Of a DNA stretch of 64,000 bases, positions 17,384 through 26,226 are shown in pieces (within the stretch, counting starts at the first letter, position 1; the number at the start of each line of letters is the position of its first letter). A program made the translations under genes and the position numbers. Source of the stretch: Paraburkholderia susongensis (GTDB lineage Bacteria > Pseudomonadota > Gammaproteobacteria > Burkholderiales > Burkholderiaceae). The stretch spans positions 205,693 to 269,692 of the forward strand of contig NZ_FXAT01000009.1 of assembly GCF_900177725.1 (NCBI RefSeq), read 5' to 3'. The notes beneath the pieces are model-generated. The model made no database searches and was not told where the DNA came from. It saw only the letters and a program-made list of their open reading frames with translations.

Positions 17384-17411
17384 AGCCGGTTTCGTCGCAG
17401 GCATCCGAAGA

Positions 17412-17450
17412 TAAAAGAGCCGTTCCAGCATGCGCTGGAACGGCTTTTTT
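17412..17450. terminator. Bidirectional terminator after the CNP1-like gene
   Basis: The perfect stem AGCCGTTCCAGC / GCTGGAACGGCT with loop ATGC is flanked by A and T runs. It lies between the convergent CNP1-like and proB genes. Confidence 0.92.
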
Positions 17451-17504
17451 ATGCGCTTTTTGCGGGCCTGAGGCACGTGCTGCCTGCCCGCGCTGCCGAA
17501 TGGA

Positions 17505-18623
17505 TCAGAGCAGCACGAGGTTGTCGCGATGAATCAACTCCGGCTCCAGCATATAGCCGAGCACCGACTCGATCTCGCCACTGGGCCGCCGCTGGATCAG
17601 CTTGGTTTCGGCACTGCTGTAGTTCGTCAGACCGCGCGCCACTTCGCGCCCCGACGCGCTCAGGCAGGCGATCACCTCGCCACGCGCGAACGCTCCCTGC
17701 ACGCCGACGATACCGATGGGCAGCAAGCTCTTGCCGCCCGCAGTCAGCTTTTCGACCGCGCCGTCGTCGATCACCACGTGGCCGCGCACCTGCAAATGAT
17801 CGGCCATCCATTGCTTGCGCGCCGCCATCCGCGCAGTGCGCGCGATCAACTGCGTGCCGATCGCCTCGCCCGACGCGAGCCGTACCAGCACGTCCGCCTC
17901 GCGTCCGCTCGCGATTATCGTGTTGGCGCCGCTGTGGGCCGCGCGCTTGGCCGCGAGAATCTTGGTCAGCATGCCCCCGCGGCCGAGGCTCGAACCCGCG
18001 CCGCCCGCCATCGCTTCGAGTTCCGGCGCGCCGGCGTCAGCCTGCTGAACGAGCGTGGCGCTGGGATCCTTGCGCGGGTCGGCGGTAAAAAGGCCCTGCT
18101 GATCCGTGAGAATGATGAGCGCGTCGCCTTCGATCAGATTGGCGACCAGCGCGCCGAGCGTGTCGTTGTCGCCGAACTTGATTTCGTCGGTCACGACCGT
18201 ATCGTTTTCGTTGATGATCGGCACGACGCCGAGGCGCAACAGCGTGAGCAGCGTGGAGCGCGCGTTCAGGTAACGCTCGCGGTCGGCGAGGTCGGCATGC
18301 GTGAGCAGGATCTGCGCAGTCTGGATGGAGTGCGCGGCGAAGCGGCTTTCATACACCTGCGCAAGCCCCATCTGACCGACGGCCGCAGCCGCCTGCAATT
18401 CGTCGATTTCGCGTGGCCGTCTGGTCCAGCCGAGCCGCTGCATACCCTCGGCGATGGCGCCCGAGCTGACCAGTACCACTTCCTTGCCTTGCGCGCGCAG
18501 CGCGGCAATCTGCGCGGCCCAGCGGCCGATCGCCGCATGATCGAGGCCGCGCCCGTCGTTCGTGACGAGGCTCGAACCCACTTTCACTACCAATCGCCGT
18601 GAATCCGCGATGACGGAACGCAT
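17505..18623 (-). CDS. proB: Glutamate 5-kinase
   Basis: The 372-residue enzyme phosphorylates glutamate in the first step of proline synthesis and is normally feedback-inhibited by proline. The N-terminal amino-acid kinase domain begins VVKVGSSLVTNDG; a C-terminal PUA domain occupies about 280-365. proA is not adjacent. It lies 71 bp after obgE in the same orientation, an arrangement conserved in Betaproteobacteria. Confidence 0.95.
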   Translation of the reverse strand: MRSVIADSRRLVVKVGSSLVTNDGRGLDHAAIGRWAAQIAALRAQGKEVVLVSSGAIAEGMQRLGWTRRPREIDELQAAAAVGQMGLAQVYESRFAAHSIQTAQILLTHADLADRERYLNARSTLLTLLRLGVVPIINENDTVVTDEIKFGDNDTLGALVANLIEGDALIILTDQQGLFTADPRKDPSATLVQQADAGAPELEAMAGGAGSSLGRGGMLTKILAAKRAAHSGANTIIASGREADVLVRLASGEAIGTQLIARTARMAARKQWMADHLQVRGHVVIDDGAVEKLTAGGKSLLPIGIVGVQGAFARGEVIACLSASGREVARGLTNYSSAETKLIQRRPSGEIESVLGYMLEPELIHRDNLVLL

Positions 18624-18694
18624 TGTGCGCTGTCTCCCAAGATGACGCGTAGATGCATGCCGGCAGCCCGCCGCTGGCGCCGGCGCTCGAGTTT

Positions 18695-19816
18695 TTATTC
18701 CTGCGGGCGGGTGCCGGAGTCGTCAGTTGCAGCCTGTGCTTCCGGTCCCTCGCGGAAACGCACGTCGGAAGCGAGGTCTTCGGCTTCGGCCGCGCGCTGT
18801 GCGTCGGAATGCTCGGCGAGGTAGTCGAACACCGCATAGCAGAGATTTTCACAGCCCTGACCGGTCAGCGCCGAGATTTCGAACACCGGGCCGTCCCAGC
18901 CGAAGCCTTCGAGGAAAGCCCCAACGCGCGCCTCGCGCTCGTCTTCAGGCACCATGTCGAGCTTGTTCAGCACGAGCCAGCGCGGCTTTTGATAGAGCTG
19001 TTCGTCGTACTTGCGCAGTTCGTTGACGATCGCCTTCGCTTCCACGACCGGATCGATCGACTCGTCGAACGGCGCAATGTCGATGATGTGCAGCAGCAGG
19101 CCAGTGCGCTGCAGGTGACGCAGAAACTGGTGCCCGAGGCCTGCGCCTTCCGCCGCGCCTTCGATCAGCCCCGGAATGTCGGCGATCACGAAGCTGCGGC
19201 TCGGCCCGACGCGCACCACGCCCAGATTCGGCGCGAGCGTCGTGAACGGGTAATCGGCGATTTTCGGCTTCGCGTTCGACACCGACGAGATAAACGTCGA
19301 CTTGCCCGCGTTCGGCATGCCGAGCAGCCCGACGTCGGCCAGCACCTTCAGTTCGAGGCGCACCATGCGGCGCTCGCCCGGCTTGCCGTCGGTCTTCTGA
19401 CGCGGCGCGCGGTTCGTGCTGGACTTGAAATGCAGATTGCCGAGACCACCCGCGCCGCCCTGCGCGATTTGCACGCTCTGGTTATGCTCGGTCAGATCGG
19501 CGATCAGCTCACCGGTTTCCATGTCCGTGATCGTGGTGCCGACCGGCATACGCAGCGTAATGTCGTCGCCGCCCTTGCCGTAGCAGTCCGAGCCGCGGCC
19601 ATTTTCGCCGTTGCGCGCCTGATGCTTTTTCGCGTAGCGGTAGTCGATCAGCGTGTTGATGTTGCGGTCCGCGACCGCGATCACACTGCCGCCCCGGCCG
19701 CCGTCGCCGCCATCGGGGCCGCCGAACGGAACGAATTTCTCGCGGCGCATCGACGCGCTGCCATCCCCTCCGTCGCCGGCGATGACTTCAATCCTCGCTT
19801 CGTCAATGAACTTCAT
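18695..19816 (-). CDS. obgE: Obg/CgtA GTPase
   Basis: A 373-residue ribosome-associated GTPase needed for 50S assembly and growth control. The glycine-rich Obg fold covers about 1-158. The G domain follows with GMPNAGKSTF, DIPGLIEGA and NKLDM motifs. The C-terminus is short and acidic. It follows rplU-rpmA, as in most bacteria, but a rho-independent terminator lies between rpmA and obgE. GGAG precedes the ATG at 19816. Confidence 0.96.
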   Translation of the reverse strand: MKFIDEARIEVIAGDGGDGSASMRREKFVPFGGPDGGDGGRGGSVIAVADRNINTLIDYRYAKKHQARNGENGRGSDCYGKGGDDITLRMPVGTTITDMETGELIADLTEHNQSVQIAQGGAGGLGNLHFKSSTNRAPRQKTDGKPGERRMVRLELKVLADVGLLGMPNAGKSTFISSVSNAKPKIADYPFTTLAPNLGVVRVGPSRSFVIADIPGLIEGAAEGAGLGHQFLRHLQRTGLLLHIIDIAPFDESIDPVVEAKAIVNELRKYDEQLYQKPRWLVLNKLDMVPEDEREARVGAFLEGFGWDGPVFEISALTGQGCENLCYAVFDYLAEHSDAQRAAEAEDLASDVRFREGPEAQAATDDSGTRPQE

Positions 19817-19984
19817 GCGTTACTCCGTCCCGTGGTGTACTGCCCCATTTGATGCCGGGGTTGATACTGATTGGATTCTGCTATTTTGCCGCGCGCGCCG
19901 CGCGCTGATCAATCGACCGAACGGCATAGTCGCCGATGATGAGCGGTCGGTTCCGCGGCCGCAACGCCATAGAGGCGCCGCAAT

Positions 19985-20018
19985 AAAAAAGGCCCCGCGA
20001 ACTTCGCGGGGCCTTTTT
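19985..20018 (-). terminator. Terminator between rpmA and obgE
   Basis: The stem GGCCCCGCGAA / TTCGCGGGGCC is followed, on the minus strand, by six T residues. It lies about 30 bp past rpmA. It is A-rich on the plus-strand side, so it could also act in the other direction. It implies a separate or partial read-through supply for obgE-proB. Confidence 0.85.
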
Positions 20019-20047
20019 CCGGTCCTGAAGCCCGTGCCTGATCAGGC

Positions 20048-20308
20048 TCAGGCTGCCGGGACGACGGAAACGGTGTGCTTCTTCGCCGCGCCCTTCGTGG
20101 AGAACTGGACGTGGCCGTCCTTCAGCGCGAACAGGGTATGATCCTTGCCCATGCCGACGTTCTCACCAGCGTGCATGCGCGTGCCGCGCTGACGCACGAT
20201 GATGCCACCAGCGTTGATAGCCTGGCCGCCGTAAACCTTCACGCCGAGGCGTTTCGATTCGGAGTCGCGGCCGTTCCGGGACGATCCGCCTGCCTTTTTG
20301 TGTGCCAT
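20048..20308 (-). CDS. rpmA: 50S ribosomal protein L27
   Basis: The 86-residue protein lies near the peptidyl transferase centre. It begins MAHKKAGGSSRNGRDSESKR, the conserved L27 N-terminus, without the cleavable extension found in Firmicutes. It lies 25 bp after rplU in the same operon. Confidence 0.97.
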   Translation of the reverse strand: MAHKKAGGSSRNGRDSESKRLGVKVYGGQAINAGGIIVRQRGTRMHAGENVGMGKDHTLFALKDGHVQFSTKGAAKKHTVSVVPAA

Positions 20309-20333
20309 TTGATGTGCTCCTTAACCGTTGCGC

Positions 20334-20645
20334 TTACGCGTTGATCGCGTCGATGCGCAGTTCGGTATAGTTCTGGCGGTGGCCGCCATGCTTCTGGTAG
20401 TGCTTCCGGCGACGCATCTTGAAGATGGTCACTTTGGCGTGACGACCTTGCGACACGACGGTAGCCTTGACGGAAGCCCCACTGACCAGCGGCGTACCGA
20501 ACTTAATCGATTCGCCTTCGCCCACTGCGAGAACCTGGTCGAGCGTGATTTCAGCGTCAATGTCTGCCGGTATCTGTTCTACTTTAAGTTTTTCGCCGAC
20601 GGCAACTTTGTACTGCTTGCCACCGGTTTTTATGACCGCGTACAT
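20334..20645 (-). CDS. rplU: 50S ribosomal protein L21
   Basis: A 103-residue 23S rRNA-binding protein. It starts MYAVIKTGGKQYKV at 20645, the universal L21 start; an upstream in-frame ATG (20708) lies inside the promoter region and is rejected. The C-terminal signature with MRRRKHYQKHGGHRQ is present. First gene of the rplU-rpmA operon. Confidence 0.97.
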   Translation of the reverse strand: MYAVIKTGGKQYKVAVGEKLKVEQIPADIDAEITLDQVLAVGEGESIKFGTPLVSGASVKATVVSQGRHAKVTIFKMRRRKHYQKHGGHRQNYTELRIDAINA

Positions 20646-20699
20646 TGAGAACCTCACTCTGTGTTCATTTTTCCCACGCACCGCGCGCGGAAACTGTCG

Positions 20700-20728
20700 A
20701 TTATACATGGAGTTAGCTGCTCGGTCAA
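20700..20728 (-). promoter_or_regulatory. rplU-rpmA promoter
   Basis: TTGACC (20723-20728) and a perfect TATAAT (20700-20705) on the minus strand are separated by exactly 17 bp, 55 bp upstream of the rplU ATG. Confidence 0.85.
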
Positions 20729-20887
20729 AACCTGCTTCCCGAGCCGTTCAATACCTTTTCTGGTTCCTACTTTCGCAACGCCGCGCACGACGCCCGGCGC
20801 CTCAAATGCAGCCCCGGCGCGCGGCGCCGCTACCAGCGGGAACGCATCCGTGCCGCAGCCGGCGACCCGGAACCGCCCCGATCGCCT

Positions 20888-20893
20888 TATAAT
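20888..20893 (+). promoter_or_regulatory. -10 element of ispB
   Basis: A perfect TATAAT lies 27 bp before the ispB ATG. No good -35 is seen at the usual distance. Confidence 0.4.
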
Positions 20894-20919
20894 TCGCGGC
20901 ACTACCCAATTCAGCCATC

Positions 20920-21912
20920 ATGTCGTCGACTGCCACCCCCTCCCCCAACGTCGCCAGCCTGCTTGCTCCGATCGCCGAAGACATGCAGCAGGTGAATCGC
21001 GTCATCAGGCAACGTCTCGCGTCCGACGTGATGCTGATCAACCAGATTTCCGAGTACATCATCAGCGCCGGCGGCAAACGGCTGCGGCCCGCGCTGCTGT
21101 TGCTCGTGGCGGGCGCGCTGGGAGACACGACGGGGCACCGGCACGAACTGGCCGCGGTCGTCGAATTCATCCACACCGCCACTCTGCTGCACGACGACGT
21201 GGTCGACGAATCCGACCTGCGGCGCGGCCGCCAGACCGCCAACGCGCTGTTCGGCAACGCGGCGAGCGTGCTGGTCGGCGATTTTCTTTACTCGCGCTCG
21301 TTCCAGATGATGGTCGGCGTCGGCAAGATGCGCGTCATGGAAATTCTTTCCGAGGCGACCAACATCATTTCCGAAGGCGAGGTGCTGCAACTGCTGAACA
21401 TGCACGACGCGGACGTCGACGAAACCCGCTACATGCAAGTGATCCGCTACAAGACCGCCAAGCTGTTCGAAGCCGCCGCCCAGCTCGGCGCGGTGCTGGC
21501 CGGAGCGGACGCGAAAATCGAAGCGGCCGCGGCGGAATTCGGCCGGCGCATCGGCACGGCGTTCCAGATCATGGACGACTGGCTCGACTACACGGGCACC
21601 GCCGAATCGATGGGCAAGAACGCCGGCGACGATCTGCGCGAAGGCAAACCGACGCTGCCGCTCATCTATCTCATCGAACGCGGCACGCCGGAGCAATCGG
21701 CGCTCGCGCGCGAAGCGATCGAACAAGGCGGCACCGACCGTTTCGATACGATTTTCGAGGCCATTACGCGTTCCGGCGCGCTCGATCACACGCTCGAATG
21801 CGCGAAACAGGAAGCTCAGGCCGCGGCCGCGGCAATTTCGTCATTCCCCCATTCCATTTTTAAAGAGAGCCTGCTAGAATTATGTTCTTACTCGACGGCA
21901 AGACAGTCTTGA
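20920..21912 (+). CDS. ispB: Octaprenyl diphosphate synthase
   Basis: A 330-residue trans-isoprenyl diphosphate synthase that makes the octaprenyl side chain of ubiquinone. The first Asp-rich motif is in LLHDDVVDESDLRRG and the second in QIMDDWLDYTG, both binding magnesium-diphosphate. Divergent from rplU, the standard arrangement. Product chain length (C40) is inferred from taxonomy. The stop lies 46 bp before a tRNA gene. Confidence 0.93.
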   Translation: MSSTATPSPNVASLLAPIAEDMQQVNRVIRQRLASDVMLINQISEYIISAGGKRLRPALLLLVAGALGDTTGHRHELAAVVEFIHTATLLHDDVVDESDLRRGRQTANALFGNAASVLVGDFLYSRSFQMMVGVGKMRVMEILSEATNIISEGEVLQLLNMHDADVDETRYMQVIRYKTAKLFEAAAQLGAVLAGADAKIEAAAAEFGRRIGTAFQIMDDWLDYTGTAESMGKNAGDDLREGKPTLPLIYLIERGTPEQSALAREAIEQGGTDRFDTIFEAITRSGALDHTLECAKQEAQAAAAAISSFPHSIFKESLLELCSYSTARQS

Positions 21913-21958
21913 ACTGGACTGAAACGCCGAATTAATCTGAATCGAGTCAGCAGTACAT

Positions 21959-22035
21959 CGGGGTGTAGCTTAGCCTGGTAGAGCGCTACGTTCGGGACGT
22001 AGAGGCCGGAGGTTCGAATCCTCTCACCCCGACCA
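21959..22035 (+). tRNA. tRNA-Pro (anticodon CGG)
   Basis: A 77-nt tRNA with encoded CCA. The acceptor stem is CGGGGTG / CACCCCG, the anticodon stem CTACG / CGTAG encloses loop TTCGGGA with anticodon CGG, and the T-arm is GGAGG-TTCGAAT-CCTCT. It reads CCG proline codons, the favoured proline codon in this GC-rich genome. Confidence 0.97.
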
Positions 22036-22061
22036 GATTCTCCTTGTTAGTTCAGGGTTCG

Positions 22062-22094
22062 AAAACCGCCGCGGCATTGCTCGGCGGTTTTTTG
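22062..22094 (+). terminator. Terminator after tRNA-Pro
   Basis: The stem AAAACCGCCG / CGGCGGTTTT with a 10-nt loop runs into a T-tract, 27 bp past the tRNA. Confidence 0.85.
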
Positions 22095-22184
22095 TTTTGC
22101 GCGGCGAATTTTCGCGTCACCTGCACGGCCAGCACACCCCGCCCGTATCGGCGCCCCCCCGTGGCAGTACGCACTGCCCCCTCT

Positions 22185-22192
22185 GCTATATT
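22185..22192 (+). promoter_or_regulatory. Extended -10 of the CBS-domain gene
   Basis: The sequence TGCTATATT before base 22193 fits an extended -10 (TGn plus TATATT), 32 bp upstream of the GTG start. No strong -35 is present. Confidence 0.4.
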
Positions 22193-22224
22193 CTCTCCAT
22201 CCTTTCCCTCATTTTTCACGACGC

Positions 22225-23523
22225 GTGGAACAACTTCCCTTATGGGCGCAGATCGGCGCCGTCCTTCTGCTGCTCATCTGCTCCGCCTTCTTTTCCATTT
22301 CCGAGACAGCGATGATGGCGCTCAACCGCCATCGCCTGAAACATCTTGCCAACCAGAACGCGCTGGGCGCAAGAACGACCCAGGGCCTGCTCGCGCGTAC
22401 CGATCAGCTACTGAGCGTCATACTGATCGGCAACAATCTGTTCAACACGATCATCCCGGTGCTCACGACCTCGCTCGCGCTGCACACGTTCGGCCGTAAC
22501 AATCTCATCCTGTCCGTCGCGACCGGCATCGTCGCGTTTCTGATCATCGTGTTCGCGGAAATCACGCCGAAAATCGTCGGCGCGACGTTCCCGGAGAAGA
22601 TCGCGCTCCCCGCGAGCCTGCTGATCGCGCCACTGATGCGCGCCGCGAAACCGCTCATCTGGTTCGTCAATCTGTTCGCGAACGGCATCCTGCGCGTGCT
22701 GCACATCAATACGAAAGGCGCGCGCGACCAGCGGCTGTCCACCGAAGAGCTGCGCACCATCGTGCTCGAGTCGGGCAGCTTCATGCCGACCAAGCACCGC
22801 AGCATCCTGCTGAATCTGTTCGACCTCGAAAACATTTCCGTCGAAGACGTGATGATCCCGCGCCGCCGCATCGAGGCGCTCGACTTCGACGCGCCGTTCG
22901 AGCAGATCCTGCACCAGCTGGAAACCTGCTATCACAACAAGCTGATCGTCTACCAGGGCGACATCGACCGCGTGCTCGGCGTACTGCATGTGCGCAAGAC
23001 GCTCGCGGCTCTGCACAACCAGGAACTGGAGCGCGACACCCTGCGCGAACTGCTGACCGAACCGTATTTCGTGCCGACCGGCACGCCGGTATTCCAGCAA
23101 CTGCAATATTTCCAGGAGAGCCGGCAGCGCACGGCACTCGTCGTCAATGAATACGGCGAGCTGGAAGGCCTCGTCACGCCGGAAGACATCATCGAGGAAC
23201 TGATCGGCGAATTCACTACCTCGATTCCGCGCAGCGCCAGTTCGCGCGGCGGCTGGAACGAGGCTGGCGAATGCATCGTCGCGGGCAGCATGCCACTGCG
23301 CGAGCTGAACCGCTGGCTGCACCTCACGCTGCCGACCGATGGCCCGAAAACGCTCAACGGACTGATTCTCGAAATCCTCGAAGACATTCCCGACGGCGAC
23401 GTCTGCGTGCAGATCGGCGAGATCAAACTCGAAGTCATGCGCAGCGACGATCAGGCGATTCGCACCGTCAAGCTGTTCAAGCCGCCTTCGCGCACGAAGG
23501 CGGCCAAAACGCGGCTCAACTGA
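22225..23523 (+). CDS. CorC/HlyC family membrane protein with DUF21 and CBS domains
   Basis: A 432-residue protein. The first 180 residues form the DUF21 (CNNM) membrane domain with several helices (starting LLLLICSAFFSISETAMMAL). Two CBS domains follow (about 205-325), then a CorC_HlyC domain at the C-terminus. Members are proposed magnesium or cobalt efflux proteins (CorB/YfjD type); substrate is inferred. The start is GTG at 22225. It precedes the pilus genes but is not functionally linked to them. Confidence 0.9.
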   Translation: MEQLPLWAQIGAVLLLLICSAFFSISETAMMALNRHRLKHLANQNALGARTTQGLLARTDQLLSVILIGNNLFNTIIPVLTTSLALHTFGRNNLILSVATGIVAFLIIVFAEITPKIVGATFPEKIALPASLLIAPLMRAAKPLIWFVNLFANGILRVLHINTKGARDQRLSTEELRTIVLESGSFMPTKHRSILLNLFDLENISVEDVMIPRRRIEALDFDAPFEQILHQLETCYHNKLIVYQGDIDRVLGVLHVRKTLAALHNQELERDTLRELLTEPYFVPTGTPVFQQLQYFQESRQRTALVVNEYGELEGLVTPEDIIEELIGEFTTSIPRSASSRGGWNEAGECIVAGSMPLRELNRWLHLTLPTDGPKTLNGLILEILEDIPDGDVCVQIGEIKLEVMRSDDQAIRTVKLFKPPSRTKAAKTRLN

Positions 23524-23694
23524 CCTCTGCGCCATTCTTCACGCGATCCATCGCGCCATCGATCGCTGATCCGCAGTCAGCATCGCACGCTGCCACGCCG
23601 CGCGCCATTAGCCGAATGGCTGAATGGCGCCGCCGTCCGCGCTGCCGGAAGATGACGCCGTCACGTTCCACAGGCGGCTCATCACCGGTCTCTC

Positions 23695-24951
23695 ATGTCC
23701 ACTCCCTTTCCAACCGCTGCGGCCACGCCGCGCCCCCTCGCTCTGAACGGCGAAAACAACGCAGCCAGTCTCACCGATCCCGACAACGCCCCCGCCGTGC
23801 GTCTGCTGACCGAGACGCTGCAGGAAGCGACGCGGCGCAATGCCTCGGATATTCACATCGAACCGACGGAGCATGGCTGGCGCGTGCGCTTGCGGATCGA
23901 CGGCGTACTGCATGAAATCCCGCGGCCACCCGCTCATCTGCGCGACGCGTTCGTCACGCGCGTGAAGGTGCTCGCGCGCCTCGATATCGCCGAGCGGCGC
24001 GTGCCGCAGGACGGCCGCTTGCGCATTGCCACCACGCCTCATCGCGTCGAAGACTACCGCGTCAACTCGCTGCCCACGCTGTTCGGCGAAAAGCTCGTGC
24101 TGCGCCGGCTCGATGCGCTGCCCGCCGATCTTTCGCTCGATTCGCTCGGCCTCGATCCGCAGCAACGCAAAGCCGTCGATGCCGCGATTCGCGCGCCGCA
24201 CGGCCTCGTGCTCGTCACCGGGCCGACCGGCAGCGGCAAGACCCTGTCGCTCTACTGTTTTCTGAATCTGCTGAACGGCGAGGCGCGCAACCTCTGTTCA
24301 GTCGAGGATCCGGCGGAGATCCAGCTGGCCGGCATCAATCAGGTCAGCGTGCGCGAGAAAGCCGGGCTCACTTTCGCGGTCGCATTGCGCGCGTTTCTGC
24401 GTCAGGATCCGGACGTGATCATGGTCGGCGAAATCCGCGACAACGAGACCGCCGACGTCGCGGTGAAGGCTGCGCAAACCGGTCACCTCGTGCTGTCCAC
24501 TCTGCATACGAACGACGCCCCGGCCGCGGTCGCGCGGCTCATCGATATCGGCGTCGAGCCGTACAACCTCGCGGCCGCGCTGCGCATGGTGACGGCACAG
24601 CGGCTGGTGCGGCGCCTCTGCATCGCGTGCCGCCAGCCCGCACCCCATTCGGCGGCGACGCTCGAGGCCGCGGGTTTCGCCGAGCCTCAGCTCGACGGCT
24701 GGCAGCCTTATGCCGCGAGCGGCTGCGCCGCCTGCCACGGCATCGGCTACCGCGGGCGCGTCGGCATCCATCAGGTGATGCCCGTTTCCGAGGCGATGCG
24801 CGAGCTGATCGTGGCAAGCGCGGGCGTCCACGAACTGGCCCGGCTCGCGCAGACCGAGCAGGTGGCGACCTTGCGCGACGCCGCGCTCGCGCGCGTGCGC
24901 GACGGCACCACCAGTCTCGCCGAAGCGCTCGCCGCCACCGAAGTCGCATGA
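23695..24951 (+). CDS. pilB: Type IV pilus assembly ATPase (GspE/PilB family), short form
   Basis: A 418-residue secretion ATPase that powers pilin polymerisation. It shows GPTGSGKT (176-183, Walker A), the Asp box VEDPAEI, Walker B region PDVIMVGEIRD, a HTNDAP motif and a four-Cys zinc site near residue 305-345 (CIAC...CAAC). Classical PilB/GspE proteins of 550 or so residues have an extra N-terminal domain; here the protein begins just ahead of the N2 domain. The stop overlaps the pilC start by 4 bp. The assignment to pilus rather than type II secretion rests on the pilC-pilD neighbours. Confidence 0.85.
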   Translation: MSTPFPTAAATPRPLALNGENNAASLTDPDNAPAVRLLTETLQEATRRNASDIHIEPTEHGWRVRLRIDGVLHEIPRPPAHLRDAFVTRVKVLARLDIAERRVPQDGRLRIATTPHRVEDYRVNSLPTLFGEKLVLRRLDALPADLSLDSLGLDPQQRKAVDAAIRAPHGLVLVTGPTGSGKTLSLYCFLNLLNGEARNLCSVEDPAEIQLAGINQVSVREKAGLTFAVALRAFLRQDPDVIMVGEIRDNETADVAVKAAQTGHLVLSTLHTNDAPAAVARLIDIGVEPYNLAAALRMVTAQRLVRRLCIACRQPAPHSAATLEAAGFAEPQLDGWQPYAASGCAACHGIGYRGRVGIHQVMPVSEAMRELIVASAGVHELARLAQTEQVATLRDAALARVRDGTTSLAEALAATEVA

Positions 24952-26180
24952 ACGCCGTCACGCCCCCACAACCTGTCGCGGCCGACCTGCGCTTCAGATG
25001 GCGCGGTGTCGACGCCGACGGCGTCCGCCAAAGCGGCACGCTGATCGCGCCGGACGCGAGTGCCGCGCGCATCATGCTCAAACGCGACAACCTGTTCGTC
25101 GTCGAACTCGCGACGCAGGGGCCGGCGCCGCACCCCAAAACCCGCGCGGCCGACGTCACACGGTTCACACGGCAACTCGCCAGTCTGCTGCGCGCCGGCT
25201 TGCCGCTCGCACCGGCGCTCGAGCTGCTTGCGCAGGCCGCTGCGTCGGGCCAGCGGCAAGGCATGCCGCGCGTCGTCGCCGCCGTCGCGCGCGACATCAC
25301 CGCTGGCCTGCGCTTCTCGGCGGCATTGCAGCGGCATCCGGCGCAATTCAATGCGCTGTACTGCCAGCTCGTCGAGGTCGGCGAAGCAGCGGGGGCGCTT
25401 GCCACTGTGCTCGCCCGCCTCGCCGACGACCGCGAGCGCGCCGCCGCGCAGCGCGCGAAAGTACGCGCGGCGCTGACCTATCCGGTCGCGATCCTGCTGC
25501 TCGCCGTCGCGATTACCGCAGCGTTGCTCGTGTGGGTCGTGCCGACCTTCAAGCAGATCTTCGACGGCTTCGGCGCCAAGCTCCCCGCGCCGACGCAGTT
25601 CGTGCTGGCGCTATCGGCGGGCGCGGCGCACTGGAGCGTGCCCCTTGTCGCGCTGACGTTCGCGCTGGGCTCGGCCCTGACGTTTCTCCTGCGGCGCTCC
25701 GAAGCGGCGCGCATCCGCGTTGCGCGCCTGTCGCTCAAGATGCCGGTAGCCGGTCCGCTGCTGGGCACGCTGTGCGCGGCGCGCTGGAGCCGCGCGCTCG
25801 GCACGCTGCTGTCGGCTGGCACACCGCTCGCCGACGCATTCGACTCGCTGACCCACGCGACCGGCAACGCGTTCTTTGACCGCGCCACGGCGGGCATCGC
25901 CGTGCGGCTGCGGCGCGGTGAACGACTCGCCGCTGCGATGCGTGCGGCGCACTGCTTTCCACCCGAGGTCGTGCAGCCGGTTGCAGTCGCCGAGGAATCG
26001 GGCGCGCTCGACAGCATGCTGCTCGACGTCGCCTCGCTCGCCGATCGTCAGGTCGACGAAAAGATCGGCACGCTGTCGAGCCTGTGCGAACCGCTCGTGA
26101 TCGTCGTGCTAGGTACGCTGGTCGGCGGCCTCGTGATTGCGATGTATCTTCCCATCATTCAACTCGGCAACGTGGTGTAG
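24948..26180 (+). CDS. pilC: Type IV pilus inner-membrane platform protein (PilC/GspF family)
   Basis: A 410-residue polytopic protein that couples the PilB ATPase to pilin insertion. It has two repeated T2SSF domains (about 75-198 and 275-400), each with a membrane helix (ILLLAVAITAALLVWVVP in the middle and LVIVVLGTLVGGLVIAMYLP near the end). The start at 24948 (MNAVTPPQPVAADL) overlaps the pilB stop (ATGA); the longer open frame to 24627 lies inside pilB and is rejected. Confidence 0.9.
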   Translation: MNAVTPPQPVAADLRFRWRGVDADGVRQSGTLIAPDASAARIMLKRDNLFVVELATQGPAPHPKTRAADVTRFTRQLASLLRAGLPLAPALELLAQAAASGQRQGMPRVVAAVARDITAGLRFSAALQRHPAQFNALYCQLVEVGEAAGALATVLARLADDRERAAAQRAKVRAALTYPVAILLLAVAITAALLVWVVPTFKQIFDGFGAKLPAPTQFVLALSAGAAHWSVPLVALTFALGSALTFLLRRSEAARIRVARLSLKMPVAGPLLGTLCAARWSRALGTLLSAGTPLADAFDSLTHATGNAFFDRATAGIAVRLRRGERLAAAMRAAHCFPPEVVQPVAVAEESGALDSMLLDVASLADRQVDEKIGTLSSLCEPLVIVVLGTLVGGLVIAMYLPIIQLGNVV

Positions 26181-26226
26181 CATCGCTGCGAATCCATTCC
26201 ATCTCCATGTCGGCCCTCTTCCGCTC

